Assembly (NCBI RefSeq): GCF_003014495.1
Contig: NZ_PYGC01000001.1
Coordinates: 683,805-747,804, forward strand
DNA: 64,000 nucleotides
Direction of reading: 5' to 3'
DNA from: Prolixibacter denitrificans
GTDB lineage: Bacteria > Bacteroidota > Bacteroidia > Bacteroidales > Prolixibacteraceae
A model generated the notes under the pieces. That model was not told the DNA's origin. It saw only the letters and a program-made list of their open reading frames with translations, and did not search any database. The position numbers were made by a program, and so were the translations under genes. Positions 44,864 through 53,700 of this stretch are shown in pieces (position 1 is the stretch's first letter; each line of letters opens with the position of its first letter).

Positions 44864-45595
44864 ATGAGAGAGAAATGGATTTCGGTTGAAGGAATCGGAC
44901 AGGTAAAACTGGTGAAGAACAAACGGTCGAAGCAGATGCGCATTACCGTGAAACCTTCCGGCGAAGTGCGGGTGAGTATGCCCTGGTACACAACATACGA
45001 ATCAGGCATCTCCTTTTTACTGAACCGAAAAGAGTGGATTCTTGATACGCTGACACATTATCAGGACAATCCTCCACGACAAAATTCGTTTCAACCGGGT
45101 GTTTTATTCCAAACCCGAAACCGGACCTACGAGCTGGCTGTGTCGAAACGAACCGACGACCGATTGATTATTTCCTTTCCGGGAAACCGTTGTATTCTCG
45201 AACTTCCGGAAAACCGATCGCCTGAGAAGCCGGCGCTGCAGCAAACCATTGTCAGAGTTCTGACCGAGCAGTTACGCAAGGAAGCCAAACAATACCTGCC
45301 CAGGCGAACCAAAGAGTTGGCTGAGCAACTGAACTTCCGTTACAAACAGGTTTTCATCAAAAACAATAAAAGCAACTGGGGCAGCTGCTCGAGTTTAGGC
45401 AATATCAATCTGAACCTCCACCTGATGCGTCTGCCCGATCCGTTCATCGATTTGGTGATTGTGCATGAGCTGGTGCATACTGTTATTCCCAATCACGGAC
45501 CGGAATTCAAAGCAGCGATGCAGCGCTTCTTCCCGGAAGCAAAAGCCATGGAAAAGGAGCTGAAAAAGTATCATCCCCGTTTTTTTAACATTTGA
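44864..45595 (+). CDS. YgjP/SprT-like zinc metallopeptidase-like protein
   Basis: A 243-residue cytoplasmic protein of the YgjP (DUF45) group. The metal site is H201-E-L-V-H205 in VIVHELVHTVIPNHGPEF, with the third ligand H211. The preceding SNWGSCSSLGNINLN block is the usual companion motif. The family is related to SprT and often associated with restriction-modification operons, but none is here. The ATG at 44864 gives a natural N-terminus; an upstream ATG at 44831 would overlap the previous gene by 26 bases and is less likely. Substrate unknown. Confidence 0.87.
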   Translation: MREKWISVEGIGQVKLVKNKRSKQMRITVKPSGEVRVSMPWYTTYESGISFLLNRKEWILDTLTHYQDNPPRQNSFQPGVLFQTRNRTYELAVSKRTDDRLIISFPGNRCILELPENRSPEKPALQQTIVRVLTEQLRKEAKQYLPRRTKELAEQLNFRYKQVFIKNNKSNWGSCSSLGNINLNLHLMRLPDPFIDLVIVHELVHTVIPNHGPEFKAAMQRFFPEAKAMEKELKKYHPRFFNI

Positions 45596-45653
45596 TTGGG
45601 GGTTTACGAAAAAACAGAGAACTTTATCGTCTTAATTTTAAATTGTCAGCCAA

Positions 45654-47000
45654 ATGATGCAGTGGGACCAGTTACTTTCGGCGAAACGCCTGGGACTTGA
45701 AGAAAGACATACCAACGAAATTCACGATGCCCGGTCACAATTTCAGCGCGATTACGACCGCATTATCTTCTCCTCTCCTTTTCGCCGCCTTCAGGACAAG
45801 ACACAGGTCTTTCCCCTGCCGGGAAGCATTTTTGTGCACAACCGACTGACACACTCGCTGGAAGTAGCCAGCGTAGGGCGATCGCTTGGCAACATGGTCG
45901 CCACTGAATTGGAAAAACAACCGGACATTGAACACAAGGAGCTGCTCCCGGAGATTGGTTCCATCGTATCGTCGGCTTGCCTGGCGCACGACTTAGGTAA
46001 TCCGCCTTTCGGGCATTCGGGCGAATCGGCCATTGCCAATTACTTCACTGACGGACAAGGCATCAACTACCGTAAAGAGATGACATCGGAAGAGTGGAAC
46101 GACCTGACACTTTTCGAAGGAAATGCCAACGCGTTCCGTATTCTGAGTCACCAGTTTAAAGGCCGACGCGCCGGGGGTTTTGCCCTCACATACACCACGC
46201 TGGCATCCATTATCAAATATCCCTATCCTTCGCATATGGCCGGAGGAAAACAGAAATTCGGTTATTTCCAGAGCGAGAAGGAGACCTTCCAAAAAATTAT
46301 TGGTGAATTGGGATTACCTGAAAGCCAGGAGACGACGGGAAAATTTGCCCGGCATCCATTGGTGTACCTCGTTGAAGCAGCCGACGATATCTGCTACCAG
46401 GTAATGGATGTGGAAGATGCGCACAAGCTGAAAATTCTGACCTACGAAGAGACGGAAAATTTGTTGATGGCTTTCTTTTCTTCCGAAGAAGATAAAAAGA
46501 CGCGGGAATCCATTCAGCGTAACTTCAAAACGGTAACCGACCGCAATGAACGTATAGCGTACCTCCGCGCAACCGTTATCGGACGATTGGTTCGGGAATG
46601 TGCCACAATTTTCATGGACAACCACGATACGATTTTAGCCGGAAATTTTGAAGGTTCGCTTTTCAAACGCCTGGCCGGTACTTCCGCGAAAGCGATGGAC
46701 CACATTAAAAAAGTATCGGTGAGCCGGATCTACAGCGAGCGTTCGGTGGTACAAATTGAGATTGCCGGTTACAAAATTCTCGGAACATTGATGGACGAAT
46801 TCACCCAGGCTATTATGCATGAAAATAATCCGCTGTCGAAGAAACTGCTCTCCATCATTCCCGAGCAATACCGCAACGATGAGCACTCAACTTATGGGAA
46901 AATCCAATCGGTGGTCGACTTCGTTTCCGGCATGACCGACCCGTTTGCCCTCGACCTGTACCGAAAAATTACCGGCATCAGTCTCCCGCAAATTGGGTAA
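45654..47000 (+). CDS. dgt: Deoxyguanosinetriphosphate triphosphohydrolase
   Basis: Hydrolyses dGTP (or other dNTPs) to the nucleoside and triphosphate, controlling nucleotide pools. The 448-residue protein belongs to the HD-domain dGTPases: RRLQDKTQVFPL, VHNRLTHSLEVASVGR with the first metal-binding His, CLAHDLGNPPFGHSGE with the HD pair, EGNANAFRIL, and DDICYQVMDVEDAHK. Two ATGs are adjacent at the start, so the first residue is uncertain by one. It has its own terminator. Confidence 0.94.
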   Translation: MMQWDQLLSAKRLGLEERHTNEIHDARSQFQRDYDRIIFSSPFRRLQDKTQVFPLPGSIFVHNRLTHSLEVASVGRSLGNMVATELEKQPDIEHKELLPEIGSIVSSACLAHDLGNPPFGHSGESAIANYFTDGQGINYRKEMTSEEWNDLTLFEGNANAFRILSHQFKGRRAGGFALTYTTLASIIKYPYPSHMAGGKQKFGYFQSEKETFQKIIGELGLPESQETTGKFARHPLVYLVEAADDICYQVMDVEDAHKLKILTYEETENLLMAFFSSEEDKKTRESIQRNFKTVTDRNERIAYLRATVIGRLVRECATIFMDNHDTILAGNFEGSLFKRLAGTSAKAMDHIKKVSVSRIYSERSVVQIEIAGYKILGTLMDEFTQAIMHENNPLSKKLLSIIPEQYRNDEHSTYGKIQSVVDFVSGMTDPFALDLYRKITGISLPQIG

Positions 47001-47005
47001 TAAAA

Positions 47006-47027
47006 AAGCCCCTCGCAAAAGGGGCTT
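47006..47027 (+). terminator. Terminator between dgt and the coiled-coil lipoprotein gene
   Basis: AAGCCCC and GGGGCTT form a 7-bp stem around TCGCAAAA; A- and T-rich flanks on both sides suit both converging genes. The T-run on the plus side is interrupted. Confidence 0.7.
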
Positions 47028-47051
47028 CCGTTTTCCGGTTCACCGGGAATA

Positions 47052-47714
47052 TTATTTTGTCAGTTCACTTTTCAGCAACTTCACGTTGTTGCGCAACTTA
47101 TGTAATTCCGCATCTTTCTTATCCATCTCACTTTGCATCGAAGCAACTTTCGACTGCGTTTTCTTCAGCTCAGCTTTTGCTTCGTTCAACTGATTCTGGA
47201 CCACTTCCATTTGATTTGCCTTCGCCGTAGTAGCGTCTTTCTGGTTACTTAAATCAAACCGTAAATCGCTCAATTCTTTATTCAATTCTCTAATCCGCGC
47301 CTCTCCCGACTTGATTTCATCGTTCAACTCATCAATCTGCTTATCGCGTTGCGCAACGGCTGCTTTCAACTGTCGTTTCTCCGTTTCGAACGCATAGATT
47401 TTATCCGACATATCGGCATTGGTTTTCGCCACATTCGACGATAATTTGTCAATGGCGACATTCAGCGAATCGATGTAGGTATCTTTTACGGCATTGCTCA
47501 TCCGCAGCTTATTCTGCATGGTATTGAACTCGGAGCGGATATCGCTGGTCAGATGATTGAGCGAATCGACGGTGGCCGTTAAGGCAATTACGCGGTTGGC
47601 AGCCCTGATTTTGCCCTGTTCCATTTCGAGGTATTTCTTTTTCGACACACACGAATGTCCCAGCAGCATTACCACTGCCAGACCGGTGAAAAGACTAAGT
47701 TGGCGGTATTTCAT
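47052..47714 (-). CDS. Coiled-coil lipoprotein, function unknown
   Basis: A 220-residue lipoprotein: signal with C22 in LLGHSC, then almost entirely heptad-repeat helix rich in Lys, Glu, Ala, Asn and Asp (residues about 30-215, e.g. KRQLKAAVAQRDKQIDELND and RELNKELSDLRFDLSN). Such proteins form long rods in the periplasm, sometimes as spacers that tie the outer membrane to peptidoglycan. There is no OmpA-like domain at the C-terminus. I do not recognise a named family. It is transcribed toward dgt and divergent from the next gene. Confidence 0.8.
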   Translation of the reverse strand: MKYRQLSLFTGLAVVMLLGHSCVSKKKYLEMEQGKIRAANRVIALTATVDSLNHLTSDIRSEFNTMQNKLRMSNAVKDTYIDSLNVAIDKLSSNVAKTNADMSDKIYAFETEKRQLKAAVAQRDKQIDELNDEIKSGEARIRELNKELSDLRFDLSNQKDATTAKANQMEVVQNQLNEAKAELKKTQSKVASMQSEMDKKDAELHKLRNNVKLLKSELTK

Positions 47715-47741
47715 GTCTCAGCATTAATGTTTATGACCTAA

Positions 47742-47777
47742 CAAATATAGGAAATTAAAGATGCTTTCCTTTTCAAA
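47742..47777 (-). promoter_or_regulatory. Candidate promoter of the coiled-coil lipoprotein gene
   Basis: Minus-strand TTTG (47777-47774), a 24-base spacer and a perfect TATATTTG (47749-47742). The spacer is slightly longer than typical. Confidence 0.4.
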
Positions 47778-47896
47778 ATTAAACCGTAAGCATACCGAAA
47801 TGTTTATCTTTACGAGGTACGATGCCTCCGGCTGAGAAGCATAATATGACAAAAAGAAAGACGATTGCACCAACAGAATATTTAAACACCGACAGA

Positions 47897-49090
47897 ATGA
47901 GACACAAAATAGCTGCCCTTGTTATTGCCTTTTTCCTTCCGGGAATATTGTTTGCACAGAATAAAACAGCAACCATCAAAGGTATTGTGATTGACAATGC
48001 CACCGGCAAACCGGTTCAGTATGCTAATATTGGAATTGAAGGAACCTTCCTGGGCTCGGCCAGTAACGCCTCGGGACAGTTTGAATTCAATGTTCCGGCA
48101 TCGGAGAAAAACGGTTACCTGTATGCTTCGGCGGTGGGCTACGAAACAGTGAAGAGAGCTGTCAGTTCCATCAATTCAAGCGAATCCATTGTCCTGAAAA
48201 TGGAACCACAATCCTACAAAATTGAGGATGTCGACATCAGTGCGCAATCGCTGGTTCTCTATCGCATTCTTCGCGAAGCTTCTCAAAAAATCAGCGACAA
48301 CTACCTGCTGGGCCCCTTGAGTTCGCAGGCTTATTACCGGAACGACATTACCGAAAACGGAAAGTTAATTCATCACCGCGAAGCGGCAGTGGAAATCTCC
48401 GATAAAACCGGCTATGTAAAGGAAACGCCGGCCCAGGAACAAAAAGACATCAACTACCGGTTCATGGAAGTCCGGACGAACGTCCCGGTATCTTCACTAG
48501 CTGACGGCATGACACAGATGGACGAATTGCTGAGTTACGACATTGTTCGGAACAGCTCGGGAGTTTTGAACAACAAGTTTCTTCATGACTACGATTTGAC
48601 GCTTGACAAGGTGACTCAACTCGACGGCGATTCCATCTGGGTAATCAATTACACGCTGAATCATCCGGATATCAGTCACACCGGCGACTTTTACGTCACT
48701 GCTTACAAAGGGAAAATTTACATCAGCAAGAAGAATTATGCGGTGGTGAAAAACGAAACATGGGTGACAGCATCCAATTACAGCCGCCAGGGACGCTCGT
48801 TCGCCGTAACCGGAAAGTCTAATTTAAAACCAGTCGAAATTCATTACAACTTCACCACCTCTTACCGGAAAAACGGCAACAAGTATACCCTGGGATTCAC
48901 GAAGGCCACCCGCCAGAATGTCTGGTTAAACACACAAACCCACAACAAGCGAACCGTTGTATATCAAACATATTTATTACCATCTGTGATCGAAACAGTC
49001 CACCCCAATATGCTGAGCGAACGGGAATATTTCGTCAACAAGCCCTATAACAAGGCTTTTTGGGACTCTTTTAACTCAATGGTTCAATAA
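47897..49090 (+). CDS. Carboxypeptidase-regulatory-like-domain outer protein
   Basis: A 397-residue exported protein starting at ATG 47897 (MRHKIAALVIAFFLPGILFAQ), a clean signal peptide; an upstream ATG at 47822 lacks one. Residues about 25-110 form the CarboxypepD_reg-like beta-sandwich (IKGIVIDNATGKPVQYANIGIEG) also found at the N-terminus of SusC proteins. The rest is beta-rich with no TonB plug or barrel signature and matches the general DUF5686-like or unknown class only loosely. It probably sits in the periplasm or on the outer membrane. No neighbour suggests its substrate. Confidence 0.75.
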   Translation: MRHKIAALVIAFFLPGILFAQNKTATIKGIVIDNATGKPVQYANIGIEGTFLGSASNASGQFEFNVPASEKNGYLYASAVGYETVKRAVSSINSSESIVLKMEPQSYKIEDVDISAQSLVLYRILREASQKISDNYLLGPLSSQAYYRNDITENGKLIHHREAAVEISDKTGYVKETPAQEQKDINYRFMEVRTNVPVSSLADGMTQMDELLSYDIVRNSSGVLNNKFLHDYDLTLDKVTQLDGDSIWVINYTLNHPDISHTGDFYVTAYKGKIYISKKNYAVVKNETWVTASNYSRQGRSFAVTGKSNLKPVEIHYNFTTSYRKNGNKYTLGFTKATRQNVWLNTQTHNKRTVVYQTYLLPSVIETVHPNMLSEREYFVNKPYNKAFWDSFNSMVQ

Positions 49091-49381
49091 AAATCAATTG
49101 TACATAAGTTCTCCATCTCGCTGAGTTGGAGGATACTTTAAGCAAACTTTATTCGTTTCATTACTGAAAAATCGAAATTATCCGCTTACTTTGCGGCTGA
49201 TTTTTAGAATTAAAACTAATCATAACGTAAACAAACAGTTAGCCTTAATGGCATCTGTAATTTTTAGTGTCGCATCTGTTTAGAAATAAAAGGATTGACT
49301 CATTGGGGCCGAATATCTTCGGGAGTTTTGTAAACCTTTGGCAAAACAGATTCGTCTAAAAGAAATAGGTGTGCTATTCAA
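49091..49381. other. Intergenic region, no gene seen
   Basis: About 290 AT-rich bases. It contains the repeat GCATCTGT twice, 20-25 bases apart near 49250-49280, and no full promoter or terminator that I can support. Confidence 0.5.
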
Positions 49382-50140
49382 ATGAAAAAAATACTTGCAT
49401 ATATATCGCTGCTTCCCGGCGTCATTCTGCTGTTGACGATTGGAAGTTGTACCATGAATGATAATGACCTGCTGACTCCGGCACCCAACAACTCACTCAT
49501 TGTATCGGAAGAAATATATCCCAACATGGATGCCCTGCTTCCTAACGAAGTAATTGCCTACGAATACGACAACCAGGGGTTCATCAGTAAGAAGTTGTAT
49601 TACGACGCGAAAACCGGCGTACTAGACAGGGAGACCATTTTTCAGACAGACGGTGAGGGACGCAAGCTGAAAGCCCTGAACTATCAGCACAACACCATCG
49701 ACACGTCCGGAATTCAGCTGATTTCAACCCGCGAATACGAATATGCCGACAACAAGCTGCAGGCTGAGTATGTTACACTTCCCGGCGGTGAAAGGTCGTT
49801 GGATGTAAAATACATTTACGGACGCGACCAGTTGGAAAGAAAAGAATTTTACAGGGCAGGCGAAGTGTTGTATTACGATGCATACGATTACAAGAAAGAC
49901 GGAAAACTGGATAATATCACCCGGTATACTCCGTCGGAATATATCATGTCGTGGATTGAATACGAATACGGCAGCAATAACCTCAAGTCGGTAATGAAAT
50001 ATTTCGACCATACCGGTGCTGTTTACAAGCAGGAATTTTTTCACTACAACTCCGACGGTGAGTTGCGACTGGTGGAACACCAAAACGGCTTGTTGTCGGG
50101 AAAATCCCAATCGACTGTCACGCGGTATTCTTACATGTAA
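49382..50140 (+). CDS. Lipoprotein with YD-like repeats, function unknown
   Basis: A 252-residue lipoprotein (signal with C23 in LLTIGSC). From about residue 55 it has degenerate repeats of the form Y-E-Y-x-x-x-G-x-I/L-x-x-K, for example AYEYDNQGFISKKLYYD, REYEYADNKLQAEYV, YIYGRDQLERKEFY and EYEYGSNNLKSVMKYF. This resembles single-strand YD/RHS-type or wall-associated repeats, but the protein is short and lacks an RHS core or toxin end. It is a lone gene between a gene desert and the tRNA-Gln pair, on the opposite strand. Confidence 0.7.
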   Translation: MKKILAYISLLPGVILLLTIGSCTMNDNDLLTPAPNNSLIVSEEIYPNMDALLPNEVIAYEYDNQGFISKKLYYDAKTGVLDRETIFQTDGEGRKLKALNYQHNTIDTSGIQLISTREYEYADNKLQAEYVTLPGGERSLDVKYIYGRDQLERKEFYRAGEVLYYDAYDYKKDGKLDNITRYTPSEYIMSWIEYEYGSNNLKSVMKYFDHTGAVYKQEFFHYNSDGELRLVEHQNGLLSGKSQSTVTRYSYM

Positions 50141-50245
50141 GCAAACGTTTCTCACCGGTAAAAAGACAGGAATCGCTTCGCTCCTGATGGGGTCAACTTC
50201 ACAAGAAAAGTCTGAGAAAAGGAACTAAAACGGAAATTCAAGGCA

Positions 50246-50276
50246 TAAAAAAAGGGCTTGCCTTAAAGCATCCCTT
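50246..50276 (-). terminator. Terminator of the tRNA-Gln pair
   Basis: On the minus strand GGG-AT-GCTT pairs with AAGC-CC(C) around TAAGGC and is followed by seven Ts. Confidence 0.75.
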
Positions 50277-50280
50277 ACTG

Positions 50281-50353
50281 TTGCCCCGCCAGGTCTCGAA
50301 CCTGGACTCTTCTGAACCAGAATCAGACGTGTTGCCAATTACACCACAGGGCA
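50281..50353 (-). tRNA. tRNA-Gln (anticodon CTG)
   Basis: A 73-base cloverleaf. Acceptor TGCCCTG pairs with CGGGGCA (one wobble); the anticodon arm TCTGA-TTCTGGT-TCAGA gives CTG, reading CAG. The T arm has GGTTCGA. The 3' CCA is not encoded: the discriminator A is followed by CAG. It lies 9 bases after the tRNA-Gln(TTG) gene in the direction of transcription. Confidence 0.93.
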
Positions 50354-50362
50354 ATAAAATTG

Positions 50363-50435
50363 TTGACCCGCCAGGGCTCGAACCTGGACTCTTCTGAACC
50401 AAAATCAGACGTGTTGCCAATTACACCACGGGTCA
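50363..50435 (-). tRNA. tRNA-Gln (anticodon TTG)
   Basis: A 73-base cloverleaf nearly identical to its neighbour. Acceptor TGACCCG pairs perfectly with CGGGTCA; the anticodon arm TCTGA-TTTTGGT-TCAGA gives TTG, reading CAA. CCA is not encoded. First gene of the pair. Confidence 0.94.
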
Positions 50436-50467
50436 ATCATTCAGTGTCCTATCTCTTAGGACGGGTG

Positions 50468-50497
50468 CAAAATTATAAAGATTTTTCTTATTGCAAA
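50468..50497 (-). promoter_or_regulatory. Promoter of the tRNA-Gln pair
   Basis: Minus-strand TTTG (50497-50494), an 18-base spacer and TAATTTTG (50475-50468), a full match to the -33/-7 consensus with the same spacing as the tRNA-Ala promoter. A small hairpin, GTCCTA/TAGGAC, sits in the leader. Confidence 0.78.
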
Positions 50498-50530
50498 TCT
50501 TTTCATTTAAATTTTTGCTCCCGAAAAGCT

Positions 50531-50538
50531 TATATTTG
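50531..50538 (+). promoter_or_regulatory. Candidate -7 box of the first DUF2723 gene
   Basis: TATATTTG matches TAnnTTTG 20 bases before the start codon. The nearest upstream TTTG is only 13 bases away, shorter than usual. Confidence 0.4.
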
Positions 50539-50558
50539 CTACAAAGCAAATAGATAAC

Positions 50559-53500
50559 ATGTCCGATTTTCATAAGAAAAACGTTGTACTGGGCTGGATT
50601 GTATTTGGTTTGTCCGCCACAGTTTACCTTCTCACATTAGAGCCTACCGTTAGTTTTTGGGACTGCGGCGAATTTTTAGCCGCCTCGTACAAACTTCAAA
50701 TCGGCCATCCACCGGGAGCACCACTTTACCTGATGGTGGCGCGAATTTTTTCATTGCTGACCTCCAATCCGGCCAAGGTGGCGCATATTGTCAACAGTTT
50801 TTCCGGACTCATCAGCGGAGCTACCATTATGTTCCTCTTCTGGACTATCACTCACCTAGCCCGCATGCTGATGCCCAATCCCAAAGAGTTGAAAAGCAGC
50901 GAACAAATTCTGGTGCTGGGTTCCGGTCTCGTCGGCGCATTGGCATATGCTTTTACCGATACCTTCTGGTTTTCAGCAGTCGAAGCTGAGGTATATGCCT
51001 TCTCGTCATTCTTTACGGCCGTAGTTTTCTGGGCTATTCTTAAGTGGGAAGAAGAAGCGGATCAGCCTCGCGCCAATCGTTGGATTGTACTAATTGCTTA
51101 CCTGATGGGGCTTTCGATTGGTGTTCATTTGCTGAACCTGTTAGCAATTCCGGCAATGGTCTTCATCTTCTACTTCAAAAAATATCAAACTTCCCGGAAG
51201 GGATTCATCATCACACTGCTCGTGGCAATGGCTATCCTGGGAACCATTATGTGGGGTATTATTCCGGGCGTACCCAAAATTGCCGGCTGGTTTGAACTGA
51301 TCGCCGTGAACGGTATGAATCTTCCCTACAACTCCGGCCTATTGATTTTTGTGGCGATTATTATTGCCGCCCTGTTTTACGGTATTTATTATACCTACCG
51401 GGAAAAGAAATACCTGGGCAACACCATCCTGTTAAGCGTGCTGATGCTCATCATCGGGTATTCGTCCTACTCCCTTATCATCATCCGATCGGGTGCCAAT
51501 CCGCCCATGGACGAAAATAATCCCGACAATGTGTTCTCGCTGGAAAGTTACCTGAACCGCACACAATACGGCGAGCGCCCGTTGGTTTATGGCCGCTACT
51601 ACGATGCACCGGTTGTAGGTCAAAAAAAGGGAAACACGGTTGTTGTTCAGGACAACGGAAAATACAAAAAGGAAATCCCCTTCCCCGCCTACGAATATGA
51701 TAGTCGGTTTAAGACTTTGTTCCCACGAATGTACAGCAATATGCCCCAGCATGTGCAGGCATACAAAAGTTGGGGCGGAACCAACGGAACTTCCCTGCCT
51801 GTAGACGATGGCAGCGGACAGACACAAATGCGCAAAAAGCCTTCGTTTGGTGACAACCTGCGGTTCTTTTTCAGCTACCAGACCGGGTTCATGTATTTCC
51901 GCTATTTCATGTGGAATTTCGTAGGGCGGCAAAACGATATTCAGGGTTACGGAGGTGTTGTTCACGGCAACTGGATTAGCGGTATTAATTTCCTCGATGA
52001 TATGCGCCTCGGGCCGCAGGAGGACCTTCCTTCGGATTTGAAAAACAACAAGGCCCGAAACCGGTATTACTTCCTGCCGCTTATACTTGGCTTACTCGGT
52101 TTTGTCTTCCAGTATTCACGCGGAAAGCGTGGCCGGCAGGATTGGTGGGTTGTTTTTCTGCTGTTCATCTTTACCGGGCTCGCGATTGTGGTCTACCTTA
52201 ACCAAACACCGTTCCAGCCGCGTGAGCGGGACTATGCCTACGTGGGCTCGTTCTATGCGTTTGCGATTTGGATTGGAATGGGAGTGCTGGGCTTGTATGA
52301 GTTGCTGGCCAAACGTATCCGAATGAAGAAGGCATTGCCGTGGTTGGTAACTGCTGTGGCAATGGTCGTACCGGTGATTCTGATTGCACAGAATTACAAT
52401 GATCACGATCGGTCGAACCGGTACATGGCCCGCGATTATGCCCGCGACTACCTGGAATCGTGCGCTCCTAACGCGATCCTGTTTACTTACGGCGATAACG
52501 ATACGTTTCCGCTGTGGTATGTGCAGGAAGTAGAGGGCATTCGTACGGATGTACGCATTTGCAATCTCAGCTTGCTGGGAATGGACTGGTACATCACGCA
52601 AATGAAATCGCGGAATTATAATTCCGCGCCGTTACCTGTAAAACTGAAGGAGGATACTTATCGCATGGGTAAACGGGATTACATTCCGGTAATCCCGAAA
52701 TTCAGAAAACCCATTCCGCTGAAAGACGCTGTTGATGTTGTTGCCAGCGATGATCCCCGTTCTAAAGTTGAAATGCAGAGTGGCGATAAAATCGATTTCC
52801 TTCCGGCGACAACACTTTATATGCCTGTCAATAAGCAACAGGTGTTGAAAAACGGAACGGTGGCCCCGGAAGATGCTTCCGATATTGCCGATACTGTTAC
52901 CTTTCATATCGGAGCCAACAGCTTATCGAAAAGTGATTTTGCCATACTCGACATGATTGCTAACAACAACTGGAACCGGCCTGTTTATTTCGATCTTAGC
53001 GCAATACAGTCGTTACACCTTGGCCTTAAGGACTATTTGCAGCTGGAAGGCTTGGCTTACCGGTTAGTCCCAATTAAAACGCCGTCAAACGGAATGTCGA
53101 TTGGGCGTGTCAACAGTCGCATTTTGTATCACAACCTGATGGACAAATTTACCTGGGGCAACATCAGTGATACAACAATATGGGTGGATGACAACAACGT
53201 AAAAGAAGTGAGGATCATCGATGCCAAACCAACTTTCACGCGGTTAGCGCAAACACTGCTGGACGAAGGGAAACGGGATTCGGCTCTTCATGTTCTGGAC
53301 CGTTGTGTGGCTACATTCCCCAACCGGAATATCCCGTATGACTACGAAGATTTTGATATTGCCGCAACGTATTACGAAGCCAATGCTCCGGAAAAAGCAA
53401 ATACCATCATCCGAAAACTGGCAGACCTGACCATCGAGCGGCTGGACTATTACGTCAAGTTGCCCACTTACCTTTCCGACGGACTCGACCGGGAAAGACA

Positions 53501-53627
53501 GCGGCAAATGGCGATCCTGTCCAACTGTGTGCATATTGCCAAGCAATATAAACAGGAAGATTTGAGCAAAGAACTCGATGACCGGTTGAGTAACCTGATC
53601 AACCGTTACAGTCTTTCCGCAAAATAA
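50559..53627 (+). CDS. DUF2723 membrane protein (first copy), glycosyltransferase-like
   Basis: A 1022-residue integral membrane protein. The N-terminal half has about 10-12 membrane helices with the DUF2723 signature TLEPTVSFWDCGEFLAASYKL and IGHPPGAPLYLM; the FWDCGE acidic motif is on an outer loop as in GT-C-fold glycosyltransferases. The C-terminal part (from about 600) is soluble with NQTPFQPRERDYAYVGSFYAFA, NAILFTYGDNDTFPLWY and later helical repeats. The human relative TMEM260 is a protein O-mannosyltransferase, so a role in protein glycosylation is plausible but unproven. A close paralogue lies 1.2 kb downstream. Confidence 0.85.
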   Translation: MSDFHKKNVVLGWIVFGLSATVYLLTLEPTVSFWDCGEFLAASYKLQIGHPPGAPLYLMVARIFSLLTSNPAKVAHIVNSFSGLISGATIMFLFWTITHLARMLMPNPKELKSSEQILVLGSGLVGALAYAFTDTFWFSAVEAEVYAFSSFFTAVVFWAILKWEEEADQPRANRWIVLIAYLMGLSIGVHLLNLLAIPAMVFIFYFKKYQTSRKGFIITLLVAMAILGTIMWGIIPGVPKIAGWFELIAVNGMNLPYNSGLLIFVAIIIAALFYGIYYTYREKKYLGNTILLSVLMLIIGYSSYSLIIIRSGANPPMDENNPDNVFSLESYLNRTQYGERPLVYGRYYDAPVVGQKKGNTVVVQDNGKYKKEIPFPAYEYDSRFKTLFPRMYSNMPQHVQAYKSWGGTNGTSLPVDDGSGQTQMRKKPSFGDNLRFFFSYQTGFMYFRYFMWNFVGRQNDIQGYGGVVHGNWISGINFLDDMRLGPQEDLPSDLKNNKARNRYYFLPLILGLLGFVFQYSRGKRGRQDWWVVFLLFIFTGLAIVVYLNQTPFQPRERDYAYVGSFYAFAIWIGMGVLGLYELLAKRIRMKKALPWLVTAVAMVVPVILIAQNYNDHDRSNRYMARDYARDYLESCAPNAILFTYGDNDTFPLWYVQEVEGIRTDVRICNLSLLGMDWYITQMKSRNYNSAPLPVKLKEDTYRMGKRDYIPVIPKFRKPIPLKDAVDVVASDDPRSKVEMQSGDKIDFLPATTLYMPVNKQQVLKNGTVAPEDASDIADTVTFHIGANSLSKSDFAILDMIANNNWNRPVYFDLSAIQSLHLGLKDYLQLEGLAYRLVPIKTPSNGMSIGRVNSRILYHNLMDKFTWGNISDTTIWVDDNNVKEVRIIDAKPTFTRLAQTLLDEGKRDSALHVLDRCVATFPNRNIPYDYEDFDIAATYYEANAPEKANTIIRKLADLTIERLDYYVKLPTYLSDGLDRERQRQMAILSNCVHIAKQYKQEDLSKELDDRLSNLINRYSLSAK

Positions 53628-53631
53628 AAAA

Positions 53632-53677
53632 AACCTTTTCCCGGTAGGCAGTATGAACTGTTTCCCGGGAAAAGGTT
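53632..53677. terminator. Bidirectional terminator
   Basis: AACCTTTTCCCGG and CCGGGAAAAGGTT form a perfect 13-bp stem with a 20-base loop. The minus strand has a seven-T tail, the plus strand a weaker T-rich tail; it serves both converging genes. Confidence 0.88.
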
Positions 53678-53700
53678 CTTTCCTTATTTTTAAACAGAGC

